Source: a virus
Length of the DNA: 31,071 nt
Strand: one strand, 5' to 3'
IMG/VR virus record: IMGVR_UViG_3300035698_017884
Location: 1-31,071 of that record
The notes under the pieces were generated by a model that saw nothing but the letters and a program-made list of their open reading frames with translations, was not told the DNA's origin and did no database searches. The position numbers and the translations under genes are program-made. Shown in pieces: positions 14,517-22,693 of this stretch; position 1 is the first letter of the stretch; each line of letters opens with the position of its first letter.

Positions 14517-15276
14517 TATTATTATCCTTTGACCTTTCAATATAATCAATATATTGAAGAGTATTATTTAATCTTGAATCAGTTAAATCAAGATGATTTT
14601 TTGCTTCAAATTCATTTTTATATTGTTCAATTATTTTATCATTATAAAATGGAATATATCCCTTTAAATATGACAACGCTGCATTTTTTCTAAAACATGC
14701 TGGGCATGCAAGACATTGATTAGTAGTTAATTGCATCGTATCAAATTCAACTTTAATATCAACAGTCTGTGGAGTTTCTAAAGGAGTATAACATGAAAAT
14801 GTATTAGTCATTATATCAAGTTCATCGCCATGATTAGAATTTGCCCACCATCTAATCATATCTACTTTATATACATCCCAAAAAGGAGAAGTTATTTTAA
14901 CAACTTCCATTCCATCTATTTTTGTAAGAAAATCAGATAAAATATCAAAACATTCCCTATTATTATCAAATATTCTGTCAGATTTAGATCCTCCTATAAA
15001 TATACTTTTAGCATATCTAGATACAGCCAATGTAGTCAATATAATATTTCTGTTAGGAATAAATGCAGTATCAGTTTCCATATCACCCAAAGAAACAGAT
15101 TCATCAATAATACAATCAGGTTCACTTTTTTTAATAAATTCCTTTTCTACCTCTGAATAATTTGAATGTATATCAAAATAAACTGGTTGGGTATTAGGAT
15201 CAATACATTTACGAACATAATCTAAAAGTATAAATGAATCAATTCCGCCTGAGTATAATACAACTGAGCTATACAT
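14509..15276 (-). CDS. queC: QueC-like 7-cyano-7-deazaguanine synthase
   Basis: A 255-residue PP-loop ATPase that converts 7-carboxy-7-deazaguanine to preQ0 with ATP and ammonia. The PP-loop SGGIDS is at residues 9-14. Four zinc-ligand cysteines are present: C162, C188, C191 and C194 (CLACPACFRK). In classical QueC the first two are nine residues apart; here they are 26 apart, so a loop is inserted into the zinc site. It overlaps the Nmad1-like gene upstream by eight nt and is one gene removed from queE. With a DpdA-like enzyme in the window, the product is probably destined for DNA rather than tRNA. Confidence 0.88.
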   Translation of the reverse strand: MYSSVVLYSGGIDSFILLDYVRKCIDPNTQPVYFDIHSNYSEVEKEFIKKSEPDCIIDESVSLGDMETDTAFIPNRNIILTTLAVSRYAKSIFIGGSKSDRIFDNNRECFDILSDFLTKIDGMEVVKITSPFWDVYKVDMIRWWANSNHGDELDIMTNTFSCYTPLETPQTVDIKVEFDTMQLTTNQCLACPACFRKNAALSYLKGYIPFYNDKIIEQYKNEFEAKNHLDLTDSRLNNTLQYIDYIERSKDNNID

Positions 15277-15664
15277 TATTATCTCCTTCTTTTTGTTTTT
15301 TAATTGATTGAAGTAAAAAATTTGAATATAAAATTAAATCAAAAGTGTTCCTTACAATTAATTCTGCATGTTTATTTGGTTTACCTTTATCTTTATCTAA
15401 CATATTACATATGCGTTTTGATTTTGTCATACACACAAGAGCATTTAATAAAACTTCATAATTAGGAAACTCAGGCATTTCCCACGACTCTCCATATTCA
15501 TCAAATCTTGTAATAAAAAGTCTAATTGCTCTTTCTAATATATCCATAAACGACGTCAAATGTTTTTGAATGAAATTTTTATCATGTATATCAATTAAAG
15601 TATCTTTAATTAATTCCTTATCATAAACAAGTTTGCCGTCATCAGTATATAATTGTATTCTCAT
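15269..15664 (-). CDS. DUF1599/Nmad1-like protein
   Basis: A 131-residue helical protein. The segment FDEYGESWEMPEF (about residues 54-66) followed by SKRICNMLD and a closing NTFDLILYSNFLL helix resembles the DUF1599 or nucleotide-modification-associated domain 1 pattern (DYGxSW, then R...L, then DxxxY). That family often occurs with phage base-modification genes, and placement between queE and queC fits. Activity is unknown. The match is from memory of the motif. ATG at 15664; the 3' end overlaps queC, indicating coupled translation. Confidence 0.5.
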   Translation of the reverse strand: MRIQLYTDDGKLVYDKELIKDTLIDIHDKNFIQKHLTSFMDILERAIRLFITRFDEYGESWEMPEFPNYEVLLNALVCMTKSKRICNMLDKDKGKPNKHAELIVRNTFDLILYSNFLLQSIKKQKEGDNNV

Positions 15665-15672
15665 AATATCTC

Positions 15673-16347
15673 CTATACAAAACCAAATATGATATGGTTT
15701 CTACTTGAAAAATTAACTCCAAATTTTTCAATCAAGTCCATTGTAGGACCTGAATTTTTAATTAAATCTTCACGAGTTTTACCTTCAGGCATTACCCATA
15801 TTTGATTTTTATCTCTTTGTAAAGGAACAATAGCATCTAAACAAGTATAAATATATTGAGCTCCATCATTTACAAATTTCAAATATAAATGTTCATCTTT
15901 GATAACTGATAATATATGTTCAACTTCGGTTTGTAATTCAACCTCACTAAAAAACTTTGGTGAATATATCACTTTGATATCTTTATCACGTAATTCAAAA
16001 TCAGATACTATATTCAACAATGCTGATACATTATATCCATTAGTTTCAATATTACATACACTGAAGTCAGTTTCACGCAGGAGTGTACGAGTATTATCTA
16101 AATTATCACGATATGATGGTTCTCCTCCTGTAATCATTAATCCGCTTGTCAATTTCACTTGTAAATTTATATCTTCGATTGAGTAATCAGCTTCACAACT
16201 AATTCTCATTTTTACAAGAGTATCACACCAAGGACAAGCGTTTTTATGATCAACTCTATCACACGCCCTATGCCGAGCAATTGTCATTTGTCTTCCTGAA
16301 TCAGGTCCTTCTCCTTGATACGTGTTAAATACTTCTATCAATTTCAT
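15673..16347 (-). CDS. queE: QueE-like radical SAM 7-carboxy-7-deazaguanine synthase
   Basis: A 224-residue radical SAM enzyme of the preQ0 pathway, which rearranges carboxy-tetrahydropterin to 7-carboxy-7-deazaguanine. Motifs: the N-terminal YQGEGPDSGR typical of QueE (residues 10-19), the cluster cysteines C29, C38 and C41 ending in CPWCDT, and MITGGEP (71-77) for SAM binding. The cluster spacing is C-x8-C-x2-C rather than the general C-x3-C-x2-C; other QueE variants with inserted cluster loops are known. It heads the queE, Nmad1-like, queC, basic-protein series. QueD and FolE are not seen here, so the pterin precursor steps lie elsewhere or in the host. Confidence 0.88.
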   Translation of the reverse strand: MKLIEVFNTYQGEGPDSGRQMTIARHRACDRVDHKNACPWCDTLVKMRISCEADYSIEDINLQVKLTSGLMITGGEPSYRDNLDNTRTLLRETDFSVCNIETNGYNVSALLNIVSDFELRDKDIKVIYSPKFFSEVELQTEVEHILSVIKDEHLYLKFVNDGAQYIYTCLDAIVPLQRDKNQIWVMPEGKTREDLIKNSGPTMDLIEKFGVNFSSRNHIIFGFV

Positions 16348-16357
16348 ATTAACTCCT

Positions 16358-17272
16358 TTAATATTTTAATACATTTCCTTTGTTTTCAGGAATTATTGAT
16401 ATATCCACATTTTTATCAAGATAATGATAATCAACTCCTTTAATTTCCTCTACAATACCTTTATCACCGGTTGGTAGAAATAAAGTAATTCCATTTATAT
16501 TATGTTCTAAAGCATACTCAATGTAATCTTCTCTAAATGTATAATAACGTCTAGCATAAACAATATAACTTAAAAATGTTTTTTGATCACATTTAGGAAG
16601 TCTCATTACATTAGGTCGTTTTTTCATAAAATGATCTTGTGTATAACTGCTATTATCACCAACCAAATAAATAGTAGTACCTGTAAAATATCTACAAATA
16701 AAATCAATAAATTCATGTGAAAATTTATCGCCATTCCTAGAAGGAGTTATATCTACAACAAAATAAAACCTATTACCTACAATCAATTTATCATCAGGTT
16801 CAGGATATTTAACAGGATCAGTAGATTCTTTTATTTTATTTAATATATCATCATCAATACCATCATCTTTTGGTGGCAGAGGGTTATCTAAAGTTGGATT
16901 TTTAAGCAAAAAAGCATCTGGTTGGGTAGGAGCAGGAGCAGGAGTAATAATGATTTGTTTGGATTTAGCCGTCTTTTTTGGTGTAACTTTTTTAGTAGTA
17001 GCTGGTTTATTCTTTTTCTTAGCATCTACTTCCATTTTATGTCTTAGAGTTGGAACAGGATCTCCTTTATTGACCCATGATTTATTATGCATTGTCCATA
17101 ACTCGCCCGTCTCAAGATCAATATATTTCTGATGTTGTTTTGCCGTAGTAGGTCTAAATCCTATTAATTTTTTGATTGCCTCTGTAAATTTACTAACATC
17201 TTCATGTACTTGAAAATCTGCATATTCAGGTGAAATTTTATCAGTTGATTCTCGTAATTGTTTGTTTTCCAT
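16358..17272 (-). CDS. hypothetical protein with a vWA-like C-terminal domain
   Basis: A 304-residue protein. The start is the ATG at 17272, with AAGGAG eight nt upstream; an earlier in-frame ATG lacks such a site. Residues 85-120 form a Lys/Thr/Pro/Ala-rich linker (KKVTPKKTAKSK). The C-terminal part has YFVVDITPS (D174-x-T-x-S178), close to the DxSxS metal site of von Willebrand A domains, then IYLVGD and later TLFLPTGDKG in the place of the third metal-site loop. Such domains bind partner proteins via a divalent metal. The assignment is tentative; it could be another Rossmann-like fold. Confidence 0.5.
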   Translation of the reverse strand: MENKQLRESTDKISPEYADFQVHEDVSKFTEAIKKLIGFRPTTAKQHQKYIDLETGELWTMHNKSWVNKGDPVPTLRHKMEVDAKKKNKPATTKKVTPKKTAKSKQIIITPAPAPTQPDAFLLKNPTLDNPLPPKDDGIDDDILNKIKESTDPVKYPEPDDKLIVGNRFYFVVDITPSRNGDKFSHEFIDFICRYFTGTTIYLVGDNSSYTQDHFMKKRPNVMRLPKCDQKTFLSYIVYARRYYTFREDYIEYALEHNINGITLFLPTGDKGIVEEIKGVDYHYLDKNVDISIIPENKGNVLKY

Positions 17273-17334
17273 TTTATAAATCTCCTTAATATTAAATTTA
17301 TTAAATATATAACTAAAAATACTTTTTTTCATAA

Positions 17335-18000
17335 TTATTCTTTAATACCTTTATTCCAAGGAATAGAACCCTTTAAAGAATTACTTATTTTTAATCTTGT
17401 TTCTTCTGAACAAGGAATTCCTTTATTCCAAGCTGGTTGTCCTTTTTTTCCATAATTATGATTTTTTTCACCTAATGTAGATTTTTTAATTTTCAATTTT
17501 GTTTCTTCTGATAATGGTTTTCCTCTATTAGCACTACCTATTTTATATTTATCTTCTTTGCTTCTTTTTTTTCCTTTCCAATATCCATCCCACCCTTTTA
17601 ACGATTTACTTATTTTTTCTTTAGTTTCATTTGTATGACTATCTCCCTCTCCGCCATTAGTTAAATTTACAAGAGGACCTAATTTCAAATCATTTCTTCC
17701 GATAGCCCAAATTAACCATATTTCTAAATCAAAAGATTCTTGTTCTTTCAATCCTTCTTCGACTTTTAAAATTATAGGTTCTAAATTTTCTTTTAAAATT
17801 TTTTTAATTTTATAAAATTTATGTTTATTACTTGATGATTTATTACGATTTATAGCTTCTCTTAAATGATATTTATATTGATCATAAGAACCTTTACCTA
17901 CATAAAATGGTTCATATTTAAATACATATTTACCATATGTAAAACCCCCTTTTTTACGAGGATCTAAATATATATAAGTGTAGAATCTATTTTCTTTCAT
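17335..18000 (-). CDS. GIY-YIG homing endonuclease with NUMOD3 repeats (copy 2)
   Basis: A 221-residue free-standing endonuclease. Core motifs are YTYIYLDPRKKG and YEPFYVGKG, then LTNGGEG, followed by NUMOD3-type repeats with SEETKLKI, GKKGQPAWNKG and GSIPWNKG. The start at the ATG at 18000 overlaps the end of the glycosyltransferase gene by 14 nt; a further upstream in-frame ATG lies deeper in that gene. Its stop is about 60 nt before the next gene's start. It is clearly related to copies 1 and 3 but shorter, with fewer repeats. No intron core is seen around it. Confidence 0.9.
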   Translation of the reverse strand: MKENRFYTYIYLDPRKKGGFTYGKYVFKYEPFYVGKGSYDQYKYHLREAINRNKSSSNKHKFYKIKKILKENLEPIILKVEEGLKEQESFDLEIWLIWAIGRNDLKLGPLVNLTNGGEGDSHTNETKEKISKSLKGWDGYWKGKKRSKEDKYKIGSANRGKPLSEETKLKIKKSTLGEKNHNYGKKGQPAWNKGIPCSEETRLKISNSLKGSIPWNKGIKE

Positions 18001-19267
18001 ATCCGTTTTCTTTAGACAAAAGAAGTTTATTACATTTATCATAAATTTCTTCAAAATTAAGAAATTCGTAACAAGGCGCAGTGCCTCCTGGTTTTATTGC
18101 TTCACATGTTTGTCCATGTAAATAACAATATTTTCCATTAAATTTACATACTTGACTTGCTGAAGGTTCAACCCAATCAGCATTTTTATATGTATCCATT
18201 CTCATCTCTCCACCAAAAGGACCATAAATTCCTAAAGTTGGACATTCTACTCCTTGAGCTAAATGAATCATTGAAGTATCAGGCGATATTGCTAATTTAG
18301 ATTTGGCTAACAATGATATACTCATAGGAATTTCTGTAGAATAAGGCGAAAAATTAAATATTTGATTTCTATATTTTTCAGGTATTGCAAGTTTAATAAA
18401 TGCATCTAACCTATCCCTCATTCTAGGAGAATCAGTAATAACAATTCTATGACCATCTTCAAGGAGGGGAATAAATATTTTAGCCCATAACATTGTTCCC
18501 GGTGTTCTTATTGGAGTTGATGATCTTAATTGTGCAGTTATATATTCATAATGATTTATCTTATTTTTCTTAAGAAATTCATCTCGTATTTTATCACATG
18601 AAGGAAGAGTTGTTAAAATAGGTCTAAGTTCTTTGTCTGGAATATTTAATCCCATCCATTTAGAAAACAACCTATATGAATTAGTTGTTTCTGCTTCTTC
18701 ACATCTTTCAATAACCCCCTCATATGTACAATGATAATTACATTTATTAATATAATCTGCAGAAACAGGAAATCCTATTATTTGATCAATACAATCCCAA
18801 TTTTGAATAAGAGGCATATATGATGGAGCACATGTAAAATATATTTTACAAGTAGGCCATTGTTTTTTCATCCATAATAATGAAGGTTGAATAAAACATA
18901 AATCTCCATATCCTCCGGTTCGCCAAATTAATATATTTTTATTATCTAAATTTTCACCCCTATACGGTTTATATAATTTAGCAAACGGTATCATATTTGG
19001 TTTAAGTCTAGATTCCCCTTTTATACCTTTTTCCAATGATAAATAAATATAAGTCGAAAGTACTTTATCAGTTCCTTTTTTCCAAGTTATAGATGAACTA
19101 TTATTTATTGAAAATGAAAATGTTTTCTTAGCAGTAGCAATTACCATACCAGGAGGATATTCAGCTAATTCTTCAATCGTTTTTCTTTTCTTTAACGATT
19201 CAGTAGATATCCCTAATTTAGTGAGAAGCTCTGGGGTTAGATGTTTCTTTAGTTCCTCTGGGTGCAT
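17987..19267 (-). CDS. glycosyltransferase family 9 (heptosyltransferase-like)
   Basis: A 426-residue GT9-type enzyme. The N-terminal Rossmann domain begins with ILIWRTGGYGDLCFIQPSL (112-130), which matches the GxGD nucleotide-sugar motif of heptosyltransferases. The C-terminal domain has the donor-binding block SPDTSMIHLAQG (328-339) and GIYGPFGG. About 100 extra residues precede the first domain. The family transfers heptose or similar sugars to LPS. In a phage it could alter host surface sugars, or glycosylate a virion protein or DNA base. AAGGAG precedes the ATG at 19267. The gene overlaps its neighbours at both ends, by 50 nt upstream and by the endonuclease start downstream. Confidence 0.85.
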   Translation of the reverse strand: MHPEELKKHLTPELLTKLGISTESLKKRKTIEELAEYPPGMVIATAKKTFSFSINNSSSITWKKGTDKVLSTYIYLSLEKGIKGESRLKPNMIPFAKLYKPYRGENLDNKNILIWRTGGYGDLCFIQPSLLWMKKQWPTCKIYFTCAPSYMPLIQNWDCIDQIIGFPVSADYINKCNYHCTYEGVIERCEEAETTNSYRLFSKWMGLNIPDKELRPILTTLPSCDKIRDEFLKKNKINHYEYITAQLRSSTPIRTPGTMLWAKIFIPLLEDGHRIVITDSPRMRDRLDAFIKLAIPEKYRNQIFNFSPYSTEIPMSISLLAKSKLAISPDTSMIHLAQGVECPTLGIYGPFGGEMRMDTYKNADWVEPSASQVCKFNGKYCYLHGQTCEAIKPGGTAPCYEFLNFEEIYDKCNKLLLSKENGYERK

Positions 19268-19712
19268 TTATCAATTCTCCTTCTTTCATCATATTTTCAA
19301 CATCTAATAATGATACCGGACTATCAATATTTTCATAAAGACATTGTAACAATTCCTTTTGTTTTTCAAGAATTAAATCATGTGCAATTTTTAATAATTG
19401 ATCATTTTGTATATTCTTTACTCTTTCTTTCATAACAGTAAGAAATATAAAGTGATGTTCTAAAAAACAAGAAACCACAATAATATTTCCTCTATCAACA
19501 TTGGTATTTGATATAGTATCATAATATAATTTACATATTTCCTTTATATTATGATTATACATTTTATAAGCCATTGGAATTAATTTCATTCTACATAAAG
19601 CTGAATAAGAATTAAATCTTTTACGATAATAATTTTTTAATTTTTTAGCGTTATATTCAACTCGTTGAACTAAATTTACTACTTTATCAATTTTAGTATC
19701 ACCAGTAGACAT
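19218..19712 (-). CDS. hypothetical helical protein
   Basis: A 164-residue, strongly helical, basic protein of unknown function. AAAGGAG lies 11 nt before the ATG at 19712; a GTG three codons earlier is too close to that site. It has repeated Tyr/Lys/Asn helices (KKLKNYYRKRFNSYS) and a hydrophobic helix at about residues 74-93 (GNIIVVSCFLEHHFIFLTV). The last 50 nt overlap the start of the glycosyltransferase gene, so they are co-transcribed and perhaps coupled. No motif suggests activity. Confidence 0.65.
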   Translation of the reverse strand: MSTGDTKIDKVVNLVQRVEYNAKKLKNYYRKRFNSYSALCRMKLIPMAYKMYNHNIKEICKLYYDTISNTNVDRGNIIVVSCFLEHHFIFLTVMKERVKNIQNDQLLKIAHDLILEKQKELLQCLYENIDSPVSLLDVENMMKEGELINAPRGTKETSNPRASH

Positions 19713-19771
19713 ATTACCCACATCTCCTTTTACTTTTGTTCCAATTCCTTCTTTAGAGGTTCTTTGCAGTA

Positions 19772-20281
19772 TTAGGTAGTACGAGCCATTTTTGCAATTT
19801 CAATAGTAGATCGTGCTATATCACGTTGAGCTTTACCTATTACGCCTTGAACCATTCGATGACATTTTTTAGGATTCTTTGCTTCATCACAATGAGAAAC
19901 AGCTTTTCTAGCAATTTGAATTGCTCGTCTTGCTTTCTCTTGATCACATTTAAGTGTACATATTTTCCATTTTTGACTTTTTAATCCAAACCCACCACAC
20001 CTTCTTATACATCTATCAGTAGCCATTTTTATTGCGCGATAACCAGCCCATAATGGAGTAAAAAATGTAGCTCCTAATACTGTACCTAAATGAGTCATTA
20101 CATCTTCACTAAGTTTAATAGCTTTGTTTGTAGTTATACCGTGTTTTTTAACAAACTTTAATATATCACCATCTTTCATTTGAGAAACATGTGTTATAAT
20201 ATGTTTTGCTTTTTTAGGTTGATCATATAGAGTTAATACGGCTTCACGGATAATCAAACTTTTAATTAAATTAGTGTCCAC
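19772..20281 (-). CDS. hypothetical basic, cysteine-containing protein
   Basis: A 169-residue protein of unknown function. GAGG lies six nt before a GTG at 20281, which I prefer. An ATG four codons earlier overlaps that site and has no ribosome binding site of its own. Several cysteines cluster in CIRRCGG, CTLKC, SHCDEA and KKCHRM between about residues 89 and 141, suggesting disulfides or metal binding. A glycine-rich hydrophobic segment (LGTVLGATFFTPLWAGY) could contact a membrane. The protein is very Lys/Arg-rich. Confidence 0.62.
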   Translation of the reverse strand: MDTNLIKSLIIREAVLTLYDQPKKAKHIITHVSQMKDGDILKFVKKHGITTNKAIKLSEDVMTHLGTVLGATFFTPLWAGYRAIKMATDRCIRRCGGFGLKSQKWKICTLKCDQEKARRAIQIARKAVSHCDEAKNPKKCHRMVQGVIGKAQRDIARSTIEIAKMARTT

Positions 20282-20349
20282 TTTAAACCTCATTTAAAAT
20301 ATTAAGTAATGGTTTTATTTTTGTTCATTAGACACTAGGAATAACTAGT

Positions 20350-20384
20350 CAAAAAATAAGTCCCTACCATAAAATGATAGGGAC
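20350..20384 (-). terminator. intrinsic terminator after the H1-like gene
   Basis: On the minus strand GTCCCTA and TAGGGAC pair over 7 bp around an 11-nt loop and are followed by TTATTTTTTG. It lies 22 nt after the stop at 20407. It would keep the small H1-like gene as its own transcript. Confidence 0.8.
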
Positions 20385-20406
20385 CTATTATAATTCAAAT
20401 CAAATA

Positions 20407-20613
20407 TTATTTTGATTCTTTGCGGTTCTTACGAATCTCGTCATCATTTTGGACTGAAACTGTACGAAAATCTTTCATATCGTTTCTAAGTTCCATTGAT
20501 AGTTTACGTGATCTAAGAGCTGCAGCTTGATTCTTCTGCCCGGCTGTTGCCTCTACGATAAATGATTTAAATTTTTCCTGTAACGTATCTAGAGTACTTT
20601 CATATCCTACCAT
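20407..20613 (-). CDS. histone H1/Hc1-like small DNA-binding protein
   Basis: A 68-residue protein. The segment AGQKNQAAALRSRKLSMELR followed by KDFRTVS matches the pattern of chlamydial Hc1/bacterial histone H1-like proteins (GNKxAGxRxRKxxxELxxxxKxxR). Those proteins bind and compact DNA. Here the usual long Lys/Ala-rich tail is missing and only a short charged end (RKNRKESK) remains. AAGGAG precedes the ATG at 20613, and a strong terminator follows, so it is a compact monocistronic unit. It may organise phage or host DNA. The family match is by eye. Confidence 0.55.
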   Translation of the reverse strand: MVGYESTLDTLQEKFKSFIVEATAGQKNQAAALRSRKLSMELRNDMKDFRTVSVQNDDEIRKNRKESK

Positions 20614-20736
20614 AATAATATCTCCTTAATTCTGTTTTTTAGTTACTTACATTACCAAAAGTTAATTTAAAAGTATTTGTTCATTAATATATTGATAACG
20701 TAAGATTTGTTTTGTTTTAAGATAGTTATTCCAATC

Positions 20737-20768
20737 TTGTATGGTATTTTTTTAATATATATATAAAT
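20737..20768 (+). promoter_or_regulatory. sigma70-like early promoter (TTGTAT-17-TATATA)
   Basis: TTGTAT (20737-20742) and TATATA (20760-20765) are spaced 17 nt apart. Over 30 positions it nearly matches the element at 24701: both have TTGNNTGG, a T-run, then TATATATA and AAA. It lies 50 nt upstream of the plus-strand gene at 20821. Confidence 0.55.
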
Positions 20769-20820
20769 GGATAATAAATAAGAAGTTATAACTCAATAAT
20801 TTTAAACAAAGGAGAATCCC

Positions 20821-21279
20821 ATGGCAAAATCAACAATAAAGCAAGTTAAAAAAATGAATAAAGAAATGGAAGTTTTAGCAAAATATCTCGAAGTAGGGGA
20901 TGATAAAGCAATTGAAACTATTATTGGTTCATCAATAATAACTATATTGGCTGTTCTCCGGTATGCTATCAAATACCTGATGGTAAATGAAACTAAAATC
21001 ACCAAGATGTTTTTGAACAAAAAGTTCAGGAAGTCAGCAGCTAAAATTGCCAGGTTGTATACATCTGTTTTTACTACATACTCACTGATATTCAACGAAT
21101 ATGAAATTGTGGGAAAAATTGCCATGAAAGCCACTGCTAAATTCAAAACTCCTGATAGTAGTGACTTAAAAGAAGCAGTGATTCACACAACTACCGAAGT
21201 AGAGAAGATGAAAAAAGATTTCAAACTTCACACAAAATCATGTAAAATAACCCTATTGAAAAAAGGAAATCGTATTTAA
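20821..21279 (+). CDS. hypothetical helical protein
   Basis: A 152-residue, basic, helical protein of unknown function. AAAGGAG is at ideal spacing from the ATG at 20821. A moderately hydrophobic stretch at about residues 30-54 (AIETIIGSSIITILAVLRYA) may be a buried or membrane-associated helix. The C-terminal half is Lys-rich. It is the first gene of a three-gene plus-strand unit under a sigma70-like promoter, suggesting early expression in infection. No homology recognised. Confidence 0.68.
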   Translation: MAKSTIKQVKKMNKEMEVLAKYLEVGDDKAIETIIGSSIITILAVLRYAIKYLMVNETKITKMFLNKKFRKSAAKIARLYTSVFTTYSLIFNEYEIVGKIAMKATAKFKTPDSSDLKEAVIHTTTEVEKMKKDFKLHTKSCKITLLKKGNRI

Positions 21280-21323
21280 ATATATGACTTATTTTTTCAT
21301 AACCCACAAGAAGGAGAACATGT

Positions 21324-22004
21324 ATGAAAATGACAATTCCTATTACAGCAGTAATTCAAAATCTTAATATGAACCAAGCAAAAACCGTAATGGTTAGTAA
21401 TATTGATACTAATATATATATCAAATTCACATCTCATGAGGTAATAAATGATATTATCGAGATCACTGGAAATGTATTACCAACAAGTAAGGGATATCAT
21501 ACAACTAGTATATTTTCAGTTACAAATGATATCACAGTAAACGAAACAGACGAAAAACTAGCACTCGTAGCTGGTGATTATGTATCCTGTACTTTGGTAA
21601 AGAATAAAAAAGATGACGGGTATAAAGGAGCCCTTATATTTAATATAAAAGAAGAAGAAAAAAATGATCTCGTGATTCCTGTATTACATCTTACAAATGA
21701 CAATAATAATGATCTTGTATTAGAAGGTCTTGATTATTTAACCTGCATGTATAATCAGGGTAGACCAAATAGTGAAGATTATATAAAAGTATGTAGTTCT
21801 AACTGTCCTGCCTTTGTATTTGAAGTTATAGGAAAACACATACACGTAGAAACGTGTACAGGGTCTACGTTTTCGTTTGATTTAAGCGGAAATGAAATCA
21901 ATGTAAACGGAAATGAAATCAATGTAAAATGTAATCGTAATATAAATAGGCATGATAGAAAGGATCACCAAAATGACAATCATGCAAATCAAAAAGAACT
22001 TTAA
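21324..22004 (+). CDS. hypothetical protein with a short tandem repeat
   Basis: A 226-residue, beta-rich protein of unknown function. AAGGAG lies just upstream of the ATG at 21324. The first 100 residues alternate strands (VMVSNIDTNIYIKFTS, GDYVSCTLVKN). Near the C-terminus a perfect 21-nt tandem repeat (21887-21907 and 21908-21928) encodes GNEINVN then GNEINVK. The tail is polar and His/Asn-rich. A 7-bp hairpin (TACACGT-AGAA-ACGTGTA, 21841-21858) lies in the coding sequence. The 3' end overlaps the next gene by 32 nt. Confidence 0.66.
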   Translation: MKMTIPITAVIQNLNMNQAKTVMVSNIDTNIYIKFTSHEVINDIIEITGNVLPTSKGYHTTSIFSVTNDITVNETDEKLALVAGDYVSCTLVKNKKDDGYKGALIFNIKEEEKNDLVIPVLHLTNDNNNDLVLEGLDYLTCMYNQGRPNSEDYIKVCSSNCPAFVFEVIGKHIHVETCTGSTFSFDLSGNEINVNGNEINVKCNRNINRHDRKDHQNDNHANQKEL

Positions 22005-22365
22005 AACCAAAACCTTGAAGGAGATCGAAATGCTTCCAGATGATAATGATGATATAGTTAGAATGTCAAATTGTTCTCTCCTGACAAATTCTCTTATTAA
22101 CATATTGAATATGATTGAGATAAGAGAAAACTGTGGTCTTCTGATAAATCTCCTCTCTTTTGGTGAACCCAAAAGTGAATGGGACGACGTTAATAGTGCA
22201 GCAGAGGCAGCTTCAATTCTTTATCATCTGTCAGACAATATGTTTGACATTGAATGTGTAATGGAAGACTTCGAAGAAGTAGGGTGTACTTTCTCATTTG
22301 AAGAAAAGATGAACGGTACCAAAGGGATAATTCATACGCCAAAAGGTGATATTGAATTTTCCTAG
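21973..22365 (+). CDS. hypothetical acidic protein
   Basis: A 130-residue protein of unknown function. The best start is the ATG at 21973, with AAAGGA eight nt upstream; an in-frame ATG seven codons earlier has no site. The N-terminal basic helix (MQIKKNFKTKTLKEIEMLP) is followed by helical acidic segments (EWDDVNSAAEAASILYHL, IECVMEDFEEVGC). It is last in the plus-strand unit and is followed by an intrinsic terminator at 22372-22396. Confidence 0.65.
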   Translation: MTIMQIKKNFKTKTLKEIEMLPDDNDDIVRMSNCSLLTNSLINILNMIEIRENCGLLINLLSFGEPKSEWDDVNSAAEAASILYHLSDNMFDIECVMEDFEEVGCTFSFEEKMNGTKGIIHTPKGDIEFS

Positions 22366-22371
22366 TATTTA

Positions 22372-22396
22372 AAAAAAGGACTCTACATCCTTTTTT
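22372..22396 (+). terminator. intrinsic terminator (potentially bidirectional)
   Basis: AAAAAAGGA pairs with TCCTTTTTT over 9 bp around the 7-nt loop CTCTACA, seven nt after the stop at 22365. The A-run before and T-run within make it usable from both strands. The remaining gap to 22693 is AT-rich with no gene or clear signal; it contains only a weak 5-bp stem at 22429-22451 followed by T7. Confidence 0.75.
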
Positions 22397-22693
22397 CTAG
22401 AAGATCCTTTAAATTTTCAATATTTGAGTCGATGGTGCTATACGGAATCGAGCTGTTTTTTTAAATAATAAAATGCTAAATTTGTATTTAGAGATATTTT
22501 TAATATAATGAATAACAAAATTGAATTTTAATATTTTTATTATTATTAATAAGTTTTTATATAAATCATTAAAATCTTTACTCACTTATCTTTTTATTGA
22601 CCACATTTTTAAAGATATTCAATCCTATAAAAGGGTTTCTTTTTTTGCTTTTTTTAACAAGTATAAATTGTTTTCTTTTTAATTTTTCCCCGA

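Noticed and set aside
22429-22451. Second terminator (TCGAT/ATCGA stem then T7)
   Set aside because: The stem is only 5 bp with a 13-nt loop; too weak to list beside the clear terminator at 22372-22396.
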